The notes under the pieces are model-generated. The model was given only the letters and a program-made list of their open reading frames with translations. It had not been told where the DNA came from and did not search any database. Below are positions 33,613-44,667 of a DNA stretch of 64,000 nucleotides, one piece after another; position 1 is the first letter of the stretch; every line of letters starts with the position of its first letter. Made by a program: the position numbers and the translations under genes. This DNA is from Eutreptiella sp. 'Long Island Sound 2002' (taxonomy: Eukaryota > Euglenozoa > Euglenophyceae > Eutreptiales > Eutreptiaceae), in contig OZ038381.1 in the NCBI GenBank assembly GCA_964036045.1, positions 64,914,242 to 64,978,241 of the forward strand. Reading direction: 5' to 3'.

Positions 33613-34077
33613 ATGATGGTTGCCTCCAAAACGGAGGACTACCAGCTCCTTGGGGATGCCCTGGACCAAGGTCTAAAGGAGTTCAGATACTCCAGGGAAG
33701 ATCTGAACGTGGAGTTGTTCGCCAGTGACAAGCAGCACGTCCTGGACTTCTACTGCAGCAAAGGGCAAAATTGCTGTTACAATTTTTCTTGGCCCTCTTT
33801 CGGGATGGCCTACGGGAACTCCAGGTTCGGTGAACTGGGGAAGGTCTTGACCAAGGTGGCTCTGGAACGCTCCCGTATGGTCCTGTGTTCCCCCGACTGG
33901 GGAGCCCATGGGGGAAATGAGTACTGGTGTACTCCATTGGAGACGCTTACGCTCACCTCCATCCAGCTGCCCGACAACGCCGTCTACGTGCCTCTAGGTT
34001 GCGAGACGCCCATCGGGAAACCAGGATGGGGGAGCATGCTAAGCGTGGTGGACAGGGGTCTAGCCCCAGTACCCTGA
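33613..34077 (+). pseudogene. Dam-methyltransferase-like domain fragment, left copy
   Basis: The 154-residue frame carries VELFAS (residues 33-38), then a stretch YGNSRF followed by a helix (ELGKVLTKVALE) and a hydrophobic strand ending SPDW. The spacing and pattern recall the phage/DIRS Dam-type methyltransferase fold, with NSRF at the place of an NPPY-type motif, so it is unlikely to be catalytic. The frame ends at TGA 34077 soon after a conserved GKPGWG segment. The second copy continues further. RT should follow in an intact element but is absent. Confidence 0.6.
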
Positions 34078-34080
34078 TTC

Positions 34081-34693
34081 CTTCACGTGGGTCGCGCGCG
34101 CTGGCGCTTCGCCAAAATGAAAAATAAAAGCAGAGTAAAACGCGATGAAAAAATTTTCTAAATAGCTGAAAATATAGCTAAATAGCATAAAAAACGCCTA
34201 GGGCAAAAAGCGCGCGGCAAAACGCGTTAAAATGCGACGGCAAATTTTTTTAACTTAAAGAGACAAATAAATAGCGCCGCAAGCGCTGTAACGTTAATAC
34301 GAACACAACGCCGTGCTCCCCGTCGTCTCACACGTCGTGTACGCAAAGAAAACCGTGTCGAGCAAAGCGTAAAACATGAAAATAATGTTTCGTAACACGC
34401 CACGCCACTGCCCTCGCTCCGTCACGCCATCTTTCATTCACCATGTACCTTCCCCTCCCGCCCGTGCCCCACCCTCGACGCTTCTGCCTCCTTTTTGCTG
34501 CAGGTGGACGGTACATGGCGTCACGTCCAGGACACCGAAGCCACCAAGGGGATACCATCCACGACACCGCCACCATCGCGGGGTGACATGTAAGGCAGTG
34601 AAGCAAACATGGTCTTGCTGCCTGCAAGTGTGCGAGTGTGCGTGCATTGGGTAGTGTATGATTTTATTTTATTTTCAAAAACAACGTTTTAAC
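34081..34693. other. AT-rich spacer before the foldback unit
   Basis: No gene is recognised. The stretch is A-rich at first (34120-34270), then mixed. The retroelement similarity ends near 34080. Confidence 0.5.
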
Positions 34694-37050
34694 AAATTTT
34701 GCAGCGGTTTTTCAAGTAGGAGAAACCAAACAAACACAGGAAACAAACCAAACAAGGCAGCAGGACAGGACACCACAGCACCACACGGCAGCACAGCACC
34801 ACGGGGCACAGCACAGGGGAGCAGGGCACGGAGGGAGAGCAGGGCCGCACAGCAACACCGCACAGGGCGGAGAGGACAGGGAACACACAGAACGACACCC
34901 CAAGACGCACAGGGCACAAAGCACAGCGGCGAACAACAGCACACAGCAACACACCACAGCAAAACACACACGGCGCGGGACGACAAGGCAAAACACAGCG
35001 CCGGAAGGCACAGGACCCCAGGACAACAGACAGCGCCCAACGACACGACACAGCGCGCCACAGCACCAAACAGAGCAAAACAAAACAACACAGCGCACAA
35101 CAACACAACGCCAGGCGGCACAACGCGCAGCAACACGGCGCAGCACAGCACCCAGAGACACACCACAGGACATCACCGAAAAACGACACCGGCAGCCACC
35201 AGGACCCACCAGGAGACAACAGAGGACAGCCAGGCCCAACAGCAAAGAGGCAAACACAACAGGCAACAACACAAAACACCAGCCAGCGCCGCAGGGGCAA
35301 GAGAGCACCGCACAGAGAGCAACGACGCAGGCACACCAGCACAGCACCGCACAAGCAGGGTGAAGAAACAGAAACAGCCCGGAGCACCACGGAAGGGCAA
35401 GGAACAAGGAAAAAAAAAACAGCAGAGAACGCAGCAGCGCACGACATCAAAGCACAACAAAAACAGCACAACGAGACCCCGCACAACACCGCGCCGAACA
35501 ACATGGCGCAAGAACCTAACTCAACACAAGCACGCCACACAACACCGGGCACAACACAAAACACACCACAGATCGCAGCACCACACAACACGACGCACGA
35601 CAAACCACAACACAGGGCAACACAACCAGCCGGGGGGGGGAGGGGGGGGAGGACAACCAGCACACACCCAACAAGCAAAAAAAAAGAAAACAACCCGCGC
35701 AAAGCACCCGAGGGGTAGGGGGCGGGCAACACCACAAGGCACCCACCAGAGGCAGCACGGCAAAGAGCAACGCCGCCAGCACGGCGCCACCAGGCACGCG
35801 CAACACAACAGGCAACAACACAAAAAGAGGAGGCACAGCCAGGGAGCACCGAACGACAGATCGCAATCACGCACCGGCCCCCGCCGAAGCAACAGGCCCA
35901 CAACATTACACACCAACACACCCCACAGCCCAAGACACACCAACCCACCACCACACAACCAGCACACCACGGCACAGCAAAAAAAAAGAAAGGAAGGGGG
36001 AAAAAAAGGAAAAAAAACCCCAAAAATGGAGAAAAAAAAAGGCAGGTAGAAAAAAATGGGGGGGGGATGAAAAAAGGAAAAAAAAACAAACGAGGGGGGG
36101 GGACCACAAGGCGCCAAGGCCCAAGGCACCCAGGGCCAGAAAACACGGAACGCGAAAGACAAGGGGGGCGCACAAAAGAAAAAAAACGCAAGAACAACCA
36201 CAAGCAGGGCAGCCCCAGCCCGGAGGGGGCCGAGCAGACAAAGAGAGCACCGAGAACGGCAACAGGAAAAGGTGAGGCGCACGATAACGCGCCCGGGAGG
36301 CCGGCCCACCGACCTGGCCAAGACGGGCACGCACACACACACACGCACGGGACCTGGGCGTGGCGTCCTCCGACCCGAAAGGGGAGGTGTTGGTGTCCAC
36401 ACAAAACAGCCCCGGTGCACCGGCCCAGTCCCCCGTCGAAAGACGGACTGTACGGGAAACCGGACGCGTCAGTGAGCGGGTCCACACACGCAAACCACCG
36501 CACCGTACGCAGCCCAAGACCGACGCCGGAGGGACTCGCCAGGGACAACCCCATCGCGGGGCCCCGAACGGGTACGACGGGAGCGAGCCCACCCCCGCTG
36601 CCTCGGCAGCGGCCACGGGCAGGCACAAGGAGCCCGGTACCGACCGGCCTCCACGTGCCCTGCGCAGGCGCCCAGTAAATCCGGGGGCGCAAGCCCCCGG
36701 GGTGGGGAAAGGCACCACGGCGTCAGGACAGCCGACTGGGGCACCGAGAGCGACCGGACCGGACGAGGCGCGGCGCACCATTGCGGGGGTACGAGGCACG
36801 CCGGAGAGGCACGCCGCCGGCCACAACCAAGGCACAAGGACAGGTGCCAAGCAACAACGGCCACCGGGTGCCACCAATCTGGGCAGCGCACACAATCCGC
36901 AAAAAACCACGGCACAGGAACAGGTGCCAGGCGACACCCAGCCCACAAACCGCACGCCCCAGCCAGGAGTGGCGGGGCACAAGCCGAGCGCGCACAAAAA
37001 CACACACACACGCCCCAGCAAACCAGCTGGAGTAAGAAGAAGTGCTTTTC
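34694..37050. repeat. Left arm of unit L (T-poor, CA-rich, then GC-rich)
   Basis: From 34740 to about 36000 the plus strand is strikingly poor in T and built of CAGCAC/ACAACAC-like words. A-runs and G-runs follow at 35990-36100, then a GC-rich, ordinary-looking block to 37043. It recurs in reverse complement at 47037-48957 (covering 35128-37043) and 55511-56295 (covering about 36260-37050). Long open frames here result from the lack of T-containing stop codons and are not proposed as genes. Confidence 0.8.
36681..36700. other. Perfect hairpin with GCAA tetraloop
   Basis: An 8-bp stem (CCGGGGGC/GCCCCCGG) closes a GCAA loop, a GNRA-type tetraloop. The inverted copies at 47383-47402 and 55858-55877 are identical as reverse complements. 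It could be an RNA structural element if the strand shown is transcribed. Confidence 0.6.
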
Positions 37051-37630
37051 CAGGTAGGTAGGTAGGTATCTTCGGGAGCTCGGGATGCCTCCTTTGACAA
37101 TGCAGGAAGAAGGTCTTACCAAGGGGACGTCCTGTCCCTCCCACTGCCCTATGTTAGGTGCCTCTTGAGCCGCTCCCGCATGTGCTTGGGAAGGCATTGT
37201 CGCGGCCACCCGGTCCATGTGTCCCAGGTGGGAGGGTGTCCCCACATGTGTCCATGAGTAGGGCCACATGCCCCCTCCTTTGGGCGGCAGCTCTGCGGGC
37301 TGCCCAGCCGTGTGGAGTATCTCTCACCACAAGGGGTATTGCTCCCGGTTGTCTACGGTACGACCGCCTCACCCTTGTGGCTTGAGTTGCGGGGCCGCTC
37401 CGCTTGGCAGGTGACCCCCTCCTGGACTGTGTACCGGCTCGCCTGTCACCGGTTGCTTCCATGGCTCCGGGTGACGTTTGCCCTGGTCCCCGACGCAGCC
37501 TGGCCGGGCTCGGACCAGTGGCTGTGGAGTACCGCTCCTGCCACTGGCCCGCTGGGTCAGCTGGGTCGCCCCAGTGTGTCCGACCCATGGGGTGTTGGTT
37601 CTTTCCTGTTCCTCGTCTGCCCTACGTGTG
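37051..37630. other. Flank between arm and 65-bp array (unit L)
   Basis: Starts with a GGTA microsatellite (about 37052-37067) and reads as unique GC-rich DNA. It is matched in reverse complement at 54928-55510 with roughly 98% identity by eye over the first 330 bases. Open frames run through it into the array, but no known domain is seen. Confidence 0.7.
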
Positions 37631-40600
37631 TGCAGTGTCCTGGGCCACTTGGCTCCTGTTCACCAGTGTGCCCGCTCGGTGTGTTGTTTTGCGTGTGCGG
37701 TGTCCTGGGCCTCCTGGCTCCTGTTCACCGGTGTGCCCGCTTGGTGTGTTGTGTTTCATGTGCGGTGTCCTGGGCCACTTGGCTCCTGTTCACTGGTGTG
37801 CCCGCGCGGTGTGTTGTGTTGCGTGTGCGGTGTCCTGGGCCACCTGGCTCCTGTTCACCGGTGTGCCCGCTCGGTGTGTTGTTTCGCGTGTGCGGTGTCC
37901 TGGGCCACCTGGCTCCTGTTCACCGGTGTGCCCGCTCGGTGTGTTCTGTTGCGTGTACGGTGTCCTGGGCCTCTTGGCTCCTGTTCACCGGTGTGCCCGC
38001 TCGGTGGGTTGTGTTGCGTGTGCGGTGTCCTGGGCCTCCTGGCTCCCGTTCACCGGTGTGCCCGCTCCCTGTGTTGTGTTGCGTGTGCGGTGTCCTGGGC
38101 CTCCTGGCTCCTGTTCACCGGTGTGCCCGCTCGGTCTGTTGTGTTGCGTGTGCGGTGTCCTGGGCCACTTGGCTCCTGTTCACCGGTGTGCCCTCTCTAT
38201 GTGTTGTGTTGCGTGCGCGGTGTCCTGGGCCACCTGGCTCCTGTTCCCCGGGGTGCCCGCGCGGTGTGTTGTTTCGCGTGTGCGGTGTCCCTGGCCACCT
38301 GGCTCCTGTTCACCGGTGTGCCCGCTCGGTGTGTTCTGTTGCGTGTACGGTGTCTTGGGCCTCCTGGCTCCTGTTCACCGGTGTGCCCGCTCGGTGGGTT
38401 GTGTTGCGTGTGCAGTGTCCTGGGCCACTTGGCTCCCGTTCACCGTTGTGCCCGTTCGGTGTGTTGTTTTGCGCGTGCGGTGTCCTGGGCCTCCGGGCTC
38501 CTGTTCACTGGTGTGCCCGCTCGGTGTGTTGTGTCGCGTGTGCGGTGTCCTGGGCCACTTGGCTCCTGTTCACCGGTGTGCCCGCTCGGTGTGTTGTTTT
38601 GCGTGTGCGGTGTCCTGGGCCTCCTGGCTCCTGTTCACCGGTGTGCCGACTCTGTGTGTTGTGTTGCGTGTGCGGTGTCCTGGGCCACTTGGCTCCTGTT
38701 CACCGGTGTGCCCGCGCGGTGTGTTGTTTTGCGCGTGCGGTGTCCTGGGCCTCCTGGCTCCTGTTCACCGGTGTGCCCGCTCGGTGTGTTGTTTCGCGTG
38801 TGCGGTGTCCTGGGCCTCCTGGCTCCTGTTCACCGGTGTGCCCTCTCTGTGTGTTGTGTTGCGTGTGCGGTGTCCTGGGCCACTTGGCTCCTGTTCACCG
38901 GTGTGCCCGCGCGGTGTGTTGTGTTGCGTGTGCGCTGTGCTGGGCCTTCTCGCTCCTGTTCACCGGTGTGCCCGCTCGTTGTGTTGTTTTGCCTGTGCGG
39001 TGTCCTGGGCCTCCTGGCTCCTGTTCACCGGTGTGCCCGCTCGCTGTGTTGTGTTGCGTGTGCGGTGTCCTGGGCCACTTGGCTCCTGTTCACCGCTGTG
39101 CCCGCTCGGTGTGTCGTTTTGCGTGTGCGCCGTCCTGGGCCTCCTGGCTCCTGTTCTCCGGTGTGCCCGCTCGGTGTGTTGTTTTGCGTGTGCGGTGTCC
39201 TGGGCCTCCTGGCTCCTGTTCACCGGTGTGCCCGCTCGGTCTGTTGTGTTGCGTGCGCGGTGTCCTGGGCCACCTGGCTCCTGTTCCCCGGGGTGCCCGC
39301 GCGGTGTGTTGTTTCGCGGGTGCGGTGTCCTGGGCCACCTGGCTCCTGTTCACCGGTGTGCCCGCTCGGTGTGTTCTGTTGCGTGTACGGTGTCTTGGGC
39401 CTCCTGGCTCCTGTTCACCGGTGTGCCCGCTCGGTGGGTTGTGTTGCGTGTGCAGTGTCCTGGGCCACTTGGCTCCTGTTCACCGTTGTGCCCGCACGGT
39501 GTGTTGTTTTGCGCGTGCGGTGTCCTGGGCCTCCTGGCTCCTGTTCACCGGTGTGCCCGCTCGGTGTGTTGTTTTGCATGTGCGGTGTCCTGGGCCTCCT
39601 GGCTCCTGTTCACCGGTGTGCCCGCTCGGTGTGTTGTGTTGGGTGTGCGGTGTCCTGGGCCTCCTGGCTCCTGTTCACCGGTGTGCCCGCTCGGTGCGTT
39701 GTTTCGCGTGTGCGGTGTCCTGGGCCTCCTGGCTCCTGTTCACCGGTGTGCCCGCTCGGTGCGTTGTTTCGCGTGTGTGGCCTCCTGGGACACCTGGCTC
39801 CCGTTCACCGGTGTGCCCGCTCGGTGTGTTGTGTTGCGTGTGCGGTGTCCTGGGCCAATTGGCTCCTGTTCACCGGTGTGCCTGCTCGGTGTGTTGTTTT
39901 GCGTGTGCGGTGTCCTGGGCCTCCTGGCTCCTGTTCACCGGTGTGCCCACTCTGTGTGTTGTGTTGCATGTGCGGTGTCCTGGGGCACTTGGCTCCTGTT
40001 CACCGGTGTGCCCGCGCGGTGTGTTGTTTCGCGTGTGCGGTGTCCTGGGCCTCCTGGCTCCTGTTCTCCGGTGTGCCCTCTCTGTGTGTTGTGTTGCGTG
40101 TGCGGTGTCCTGGGCCACTTGGCTCCTGTTCACTGGTGTGCCCGCGCGGTGTGTCCTGTTGCGTGTGCCGTGTCCTGGGCCATCTGGCTCCTGTTCACTG
40201 GTGTGCCCGCTCGGTGGGTTGTTTTGCATTTGCGGTGTCCTGAGCCTCCTGGCTCCTGTTCACCGGTGTGCCCGCTCGCTGTGTTGTGTTGCGTGTGCGG
40301 TGTCCTGGGCCACTTGGCTCCTGTTCACCGGTGTGCCCGCTCGGTGTGTTGTTTTGCGTGTGCGGCGTCCTGGGCCTCCTGGCTCCTGTTCTCCGGTGTG
40401 CCCGCTCGGTGTGTTGTGTTGGGTGTGCGGTGTCCTGGGCCACTTGGCTCCTGTTCACCGGTGTGCCCGCTCGATGTGTTGTTTTGCGTGTGCGGTGTCC
40501 TGGGCCACCTGGCTCCTGTTCACCGGTGTGCCCGCTCGGTGTGTTGTTTTGCGTGTGCGCCGTCCTGGGCCTCCTGGCTCCTATTCACCGGTGTGCCCGC

Positions 40601-40960
40601 TCGGTGTGTTGTTTTGCGTGTGCGGTGTCCTGGGCCCCTGGCTTCTGTTCACCGATGTGCCCGCTCGGTGTGTTGTGTTGAATGTGCGGTGTCCAGGGCC
40701 TGCTGGCTCCTGTTCACCGGTGTGCCCGCTCGCTGTGTTGTGTTGGGTGTGCGGTGTCCTGGGCCTCCTGGCTCCTGTTCACCGGTGTGCCCGCTCGGTG
40801 CGTTGTTTCGCGTGTGCGGCGTCCTGGGCCACCTGGCTCCTGTTCACCGGTGCGCCCGCTCGGTGTGTTGTGTCCCGCGTGCGGTGTCCTGGGCCATTTG
40901 GCTCCTGTTCACCGGTGTGTTCGCTCTGTGTGCTGTGCTTTGGGTTGCGCGTGGTGTGTT
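37631..40960 (+). repeat. 65-bp minisatellite array, ~51 copies
   Basis: The monomer contains CTCCTGTTCACCGGTGTGCC, then CGCTCGGTGTGTTGT, GCGTGTGCGGTGTCCTGGGCC. Length is 65 bp with rare indels (one unit near 40640 is a base short). Because 65 is not a multiple of 3 and the monomer has almost no stop in any plus frame, all three plus frames are open for more than 900 codons and encode the same 65-residue Cys/Val/Leu-rich period (for example GVLGHLAPVHRCARSVCC). Segmental duplications are visible, such as variants at 38351 and 39391 (1040 bp, 16 monomers apart). Whether it is translated is unknown; I treat it as a repeat. Confidence 0.95.
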
Positions 40961-40988
40961 TTGCTGTGCGGGGCGTCGCTGCGGGGCG

Positions 40989-41200
40989 CTCACTCGTCCA
41001 TCCGGACGGCGGCTGTTCGTAGCCGGCAGGGGCTGGGTACCCTCCGGGCGCGCACTCGTCCATCCGGACGGCGGCTGTTCGTGGCCTGCAGGGGCTGGGT
41101 ACCCTCCGGGCGCGCACTCGTCCATCCGGACGGCGGCTGTTCCGTAGCCGGTAGGGGCTGGGTACCCTCCAGGTGCGCACTCGTCCATCCGGACGGCGGC
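40989..41200. repeat. 62-bp tandem repeat, ~3.5 copies
   Basis: CACTCGTCCATCCGGACGGC starts units at 40991, 41053, 41115 and 41178 (62-63 bp). The inverted counterpart lies at 50394-50600. It joins the 65-bp array to the right arm. Confidence 0.9.
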
Positions 41201-42315
41201 TGGTGTGCGTGTGTGTGCGTGTGCGTGCTTTGCTTGGCCGGGTCGGGCGGGCCGGCCTCCCTGGCGCGTTCTGGTGCACCTCACCTTTTCCTTTGGCCGC
41301 TTTGTCTTTCTGCTTTGCTTGGCCCCCTCCGGGCTGGGGTTGCCCCCCTCTCTCTCGCTGCTGTTGCCGTTCCTCCCTGCCTTGGCGCTGTGTTTTGGTT
41401 GTTTTTCTCGGCCTCCCGCTGCCTTGCTCTCCCTGCGCTCGCGCCTCGTTTGTGTCTCCCGCTTGGCCGTTGGCTGCTCTTTGGTGGTTGCTCCCCCCCC
41501 CCTCCCCTTTTGTGTCTCGCGGTTTTTGTCGCCCTGCTTGGTGCCTTGGTGTTTTTTTTTTCTTTTTCCTCCTCCTCTGTGCGCCCCCGTTGTCTCTGGC
41601 TTTCTCCGGTTTCCGGCCCCGGGTGCCCTGGGCCTCGGCGCTGTGCGTTGTTTGGTTTGTTGGCCTTCCGCTTCTCGGCTCTCCGTGCGCTTGTCCCTCT
41701 TTTGTGCTTTCCGCCTGGCTGTTGGCTGCTCCCTGGTGGTTGCTGCCCCCCCCCCCCCTTTGTGTCTCGCGGTTTTCGTCGCTGCCGCTCGGTGCTGTGT
41801 GCCGTGTGCTGTGTTGTGCTGTGCTTCCCTGGGTGCGGTGCTGCGCGGCGCTGCTGCGCGTTGTGTCGCCTGGTGTTGTGCTGTCGTGTGCTGTGTTGCG
41901 CTCGTTTGGTGCCGCTGCTTGTTGCGCCGTGCCCTCTGGCGCCGCCCGTTGCCCTGGGGCCCTGTGCTCTGCGGCGCTGTGTTTTGCGGTGTTCCCCCGC
42001 GCTGTGTGCTCTGTGCTGTGTGTGTTTTGTCGTGGTGCGGTGGTGCGTGCTGTTGTTCGCCGCTCTGCTTTGTGCTGTGTGTGTCCCGGGGTGCTGTGCT
42101 GTGCGTTCCCTGTCCTGTCCGCTCTGTGCGGTGCTGTGCTTCGCTGTGCTGGTGCGCTCGCGTTGTGCTGTTCGTGTGGTGCGTGCTGTTGCTGGCGCCT
42201 GGTGCTGTGGTGCGCTGCTGTGTGTTGTGCTGTGCTGCCGTGTGGTGTTGTGGTGTTCTGTCCTGCTGCCTTGTTTCTTTTGGTTTCTCATACTTGCAAA
42301 ACCGCTGCAAAATTG
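41201..42315. repeat. Right arm of unit L (GT-rich, A-poor)
   Basis: A diverged inverted counterpart of the left arm: it has the GGGCGGGCCGGCCTCC module, CTCACCTTTTCC, then GT/CT-rich words nearly free of A, and ends in the inverted terminal sequence. It is matched in reverse complement by about 49340-50390. Confidence 0.75.
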
Positions 42316-42398
42316 GTTTTTATTTAAAATAGCATAGCATAGCATAGCTTTTTCGCCACCAACCTCCTCTTGGAGTCCACGTACTCTCTTAGCCTGGA

Positions 42399-43160
42399 TT
42401 AGGGATCCAGCTCCTCATCCACGGGGTCTTCCACCCTCATGGAGAGTAGGGGTTTCAGTGGGGCGACGTACTCGGCGTTCTCCACTTCCTCCACACAGGT
42501 CTGGACGAAGAAGGCATCGTGCTGAGTTTCGTCATCTGAGTGGATAGAGCTGGGGAGCTCGGATAGTCCACCCTCAGAGACTCCATCAGGAACAGGTACA
42601 TGGCAGGGAGAGTTGGGGGCGTTCGTGTTAGTCACGACGTATTCATCTCCTCCGGGTATAGTCTCAATAGCATCTTGAGGTCGTAGTCGATCGTTCAAGT
42701 CACCCAAGGCGAGTCCATCGCTTTCTCGTTGTATAGCCTGGACCAGAGTCGAGTCCAGGTCCTCCCAGGGGATGGAGGTAAAACCTCCGTCCACCACGCT
42801 GAGCATTCTCCCCCATCCGGGTTTCCCGATAGGCGTCTTACGCCCCAGAGGCACGTAGATGGCCTCATCAGGTAACCGAACAGAGCTGATAGTCAGCCTG
42901 TCCAGGAGGGTTCGCCAGTACTCGTTGCCCCCATGGGCTCCCCAATCGGGGGAACACAGGACCATACGGGAACGTTCCAAGGCCACCTTGGTCAAGACCT
43001 TTCCCAGTTCACTGAACTTGGGGTTCCCGTAGGCCATCCCGAAAGGGGGCCAGTAAAATTTGTAGCTGCAGTTTTTCCCCTTGCTGCAGTAAAGGTCCAA
43101 GACATGTTGCTTTTCGCTGGCGAACAACTCCACGCTCAGGTATTCTCTAGAGTAACCCAA
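42399..43160 (-). pseudogene. Dam-methyltransferase-like domain, right copy
   Basis: This 253-residue frame keeps VELFAS (residues 10-15), then NPKF at 46-49 in the place of an NPPY/F-type motif, a helix (ELGKVLTKVALE), a hydrophobic strand ending SPDW, and a Trp-containing end, as in Dam-type domains of phages and DIRS elements. The C-terminal half is acidic and unassigned. The motif deviates at its second Pro, so catalysis is doubtful. It parallels residues 295-395 of the frame at 10785-12110. The start codon is uncertain because upstream sequence is frameshifted. Confidence 0.6.
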
Positions 43161-43677
43161 CTCCTTCAGAAGGGGTCTAGGACTTCCCCCAATAGTTGAT
43201 AGTCCTCAGTTTTGGAGGCCGCCATCATGTTCCAGGGCTCCTCCTTCGATACCCTCAGGTAGCTCGAGGTGTGTTCCGACTGCTCCAGTGGCACGGACTC
43301 TCTGCCATTGCCGTGGTCCACGTAGAGGAGGTAGGGCGCTTGCAGCGTCAGGGATTGTATCTGATGTGCTGCACGAAGAAGTCAGTCCCCGATACAAAGT
43401 CGAAGGCCTCAGTGTCCATCACATAGAACCGATGGGCGATAGTTCGGGAGCCCAGAGGTACCTCCACTTCACAGTCCCCGCAGCTGTGCACCACATGTCC
43501 ATCCCCCATTCATATAGCCGCGGTGGTCATGGTGTTCTTCAGGCTCCCACAAGGTAAAATTTTCTTGGCCAATATAGATATGGTGGCCCCAGTATCCAAT
43601 ACCCCCAGGTATTCACGTCCCCCTAGTCGGATACGTACCCAGAACACCAGGTCCAGGGCCCCACCGGAGCGTCCCCG
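43161..43677 (-). pseudogene. Retropepsin, right copy, frame broken
   Basis: On the minus strand, codons at 43596-43585 read Asp-Thr-Gly-Ala, the aspartic protease active-site motif, in the context GVLDTGATISI. Downstream a conserved HSCGDCEVEVPLGSR segment follows. No long frame spans the region because of frame changes and a stop after the MTTAA segment (near 43515). It is the intact-motif counterpart of the DTR copy at 30859. Confidence 0.7.
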
Positions 43678-44667
43678 TCAGAGCTCCGCGGGACAGGTCA
43701 CCTCGAACCCCTTGTTCCGCAATTTGTGGGCCATCCTCATGAAACGGCTTCTCTTCTTAGCGTTGCCGTCATCACCACCTTCATGCTCACCCTTGGCCCC
43801 GTGCTCTCGCTGGGCCTGAGTCTGCAAGCGTGTGGTGGGACCAGACTGCCCTCCAGAGGGCTCGGAGTTCCCCCCTAGATTAGGGTTGGGGTTGCCTCCG
43901 TTCTTGTCCGGTTTCTTGTTGTCCTTGTCTGGCTGGCGGTTAGCGCCTCCTCCTCGTCCGCCTTGGTTCTTCTCTTGTCCTTTTCCACGTCCTTTCGACT
44001 TGCACTTGCCGGAGTCGTTGCCGTTGCCTTTGCCACCGCCCTTGCCAGAGCCTTTGCCAGGATCCTCGCCCTTCAGCTTCACCGACAGGCGCTGCTTGTG
44101 GTAGCACTCATCCTCGTAGTGCTTCCTCTTCCCACAGAAGGCACAGGTGGTAGTACACCTGTAGTGATCCGGAATCTTCGCCTTGGCGCAGGTGTTGGTC
44201 TCCTGCTTCTTCCCTTGGACTATGAAGCAGTCTCGCTGCTCGCAGTCAGGGGCGTGCTGCAGGTGACCCTGCTCATCTCTGGCATCACACCAGAAGAGCT
44301 CCTTGACATTGTCCATGATACGGGCGTGTTGGGGGGTAGTCCCCTGTCCAGGTCTGGGTCCTTGGTACCCTTTGCCATGGCTTCCAGAGCCTCCCCCTCC
44401 AGGACGGTAGGCGTTCAGGTGCTGGTTGCCTTCTTTCTCCGGCGCCAGCTCCAGGAGTAGCACACATAAATCCTCGTAGTTGAGGGCTCTAGCCTTGCGC
44501 TCTGCCGTTGAGAGGCACTCGTCCCACAGCTCCCGAGGGAGCTTAGCCACCAACCAAAAAAGCAGGTCGTCGCTGCTGTAGGAACCCGGCGTCAATCGTG
44601 CAGCCCAGTGATCCAGGTCAGCCAGTAGCTCAGAGACCGTGCAAGGTTTGGGGTTGTTGGGCAGCAC
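43678..44667 (-). pseudogene. Gag capsid end and zinc knuckle, right copy
   Basis: The 329-residue frame covers the end of the capsid domain (ELLADLDHWAARLTPGSY), a CX2CX4HX4C zinc knuckle (CAFCGKRKHYEDEC), a Gly/Lys-rich tail and a conserved basic C-terminus. It has a Tyr codon where the left copy has TAG at 29963. The N-terminal side continues in another frame at 44630-45280, so a frameshift lies near 44690. It would package element RNA. Confidence 0.75.

Larger units (their letters stand above)
27173..34080 (+). mobile_element. Truncated second retroelement, left copy (gag-PR-MTase-like)
   Basis: The order is putative 5' LTR, primer-like site, gag, protease, methyltransferase-like domain. 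It is collinear with the reverse complement of 42345-47008. RT, RNase H and integrase are missing, so only the front part remains. Coding sequence has several in-frame stops, a mutated protease motif (DTG to DTR) and a 2.4-kb insertion at 31023-33407. It is a dead copy. Confidence 0.8.
34694..42315. mobile_element. Foldback-like unit L: inverted arms around a 65-bp array
   Basis: The unit begins AATTTTGCAGCGGTTT and ends in the inverted complement (AACCGCTGCAAAATT at about 42300-42315). Similarity between the two ends continues through GAGAAACC and AAGGCAGCAGGACAG into the CA/GT-rich arms. Arms also share a GC-rich module (36260-36330 against 41225-41295, inverted). Between them are a unique flank, the 65-bp array and a short 62-bp array. 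No transposase or RT is recognised. Long inverted arms around tandem repeats recall foldback elements. The name is an inference. Confidence 0.6.

Noticed and set aside
34660-36050. 463-codon CA-rich frame and its minus-strand shadow (667 codons)
   Set aside because: Low-complexity translation of T-poor DNA, open on both strands; no conserved protein pattern.
37631-40960. CRISPR array
   Set aside because: The 65-bp units are contiguous tandem repeats with no unique spacers, no cas genes, and a eukaryotic context.
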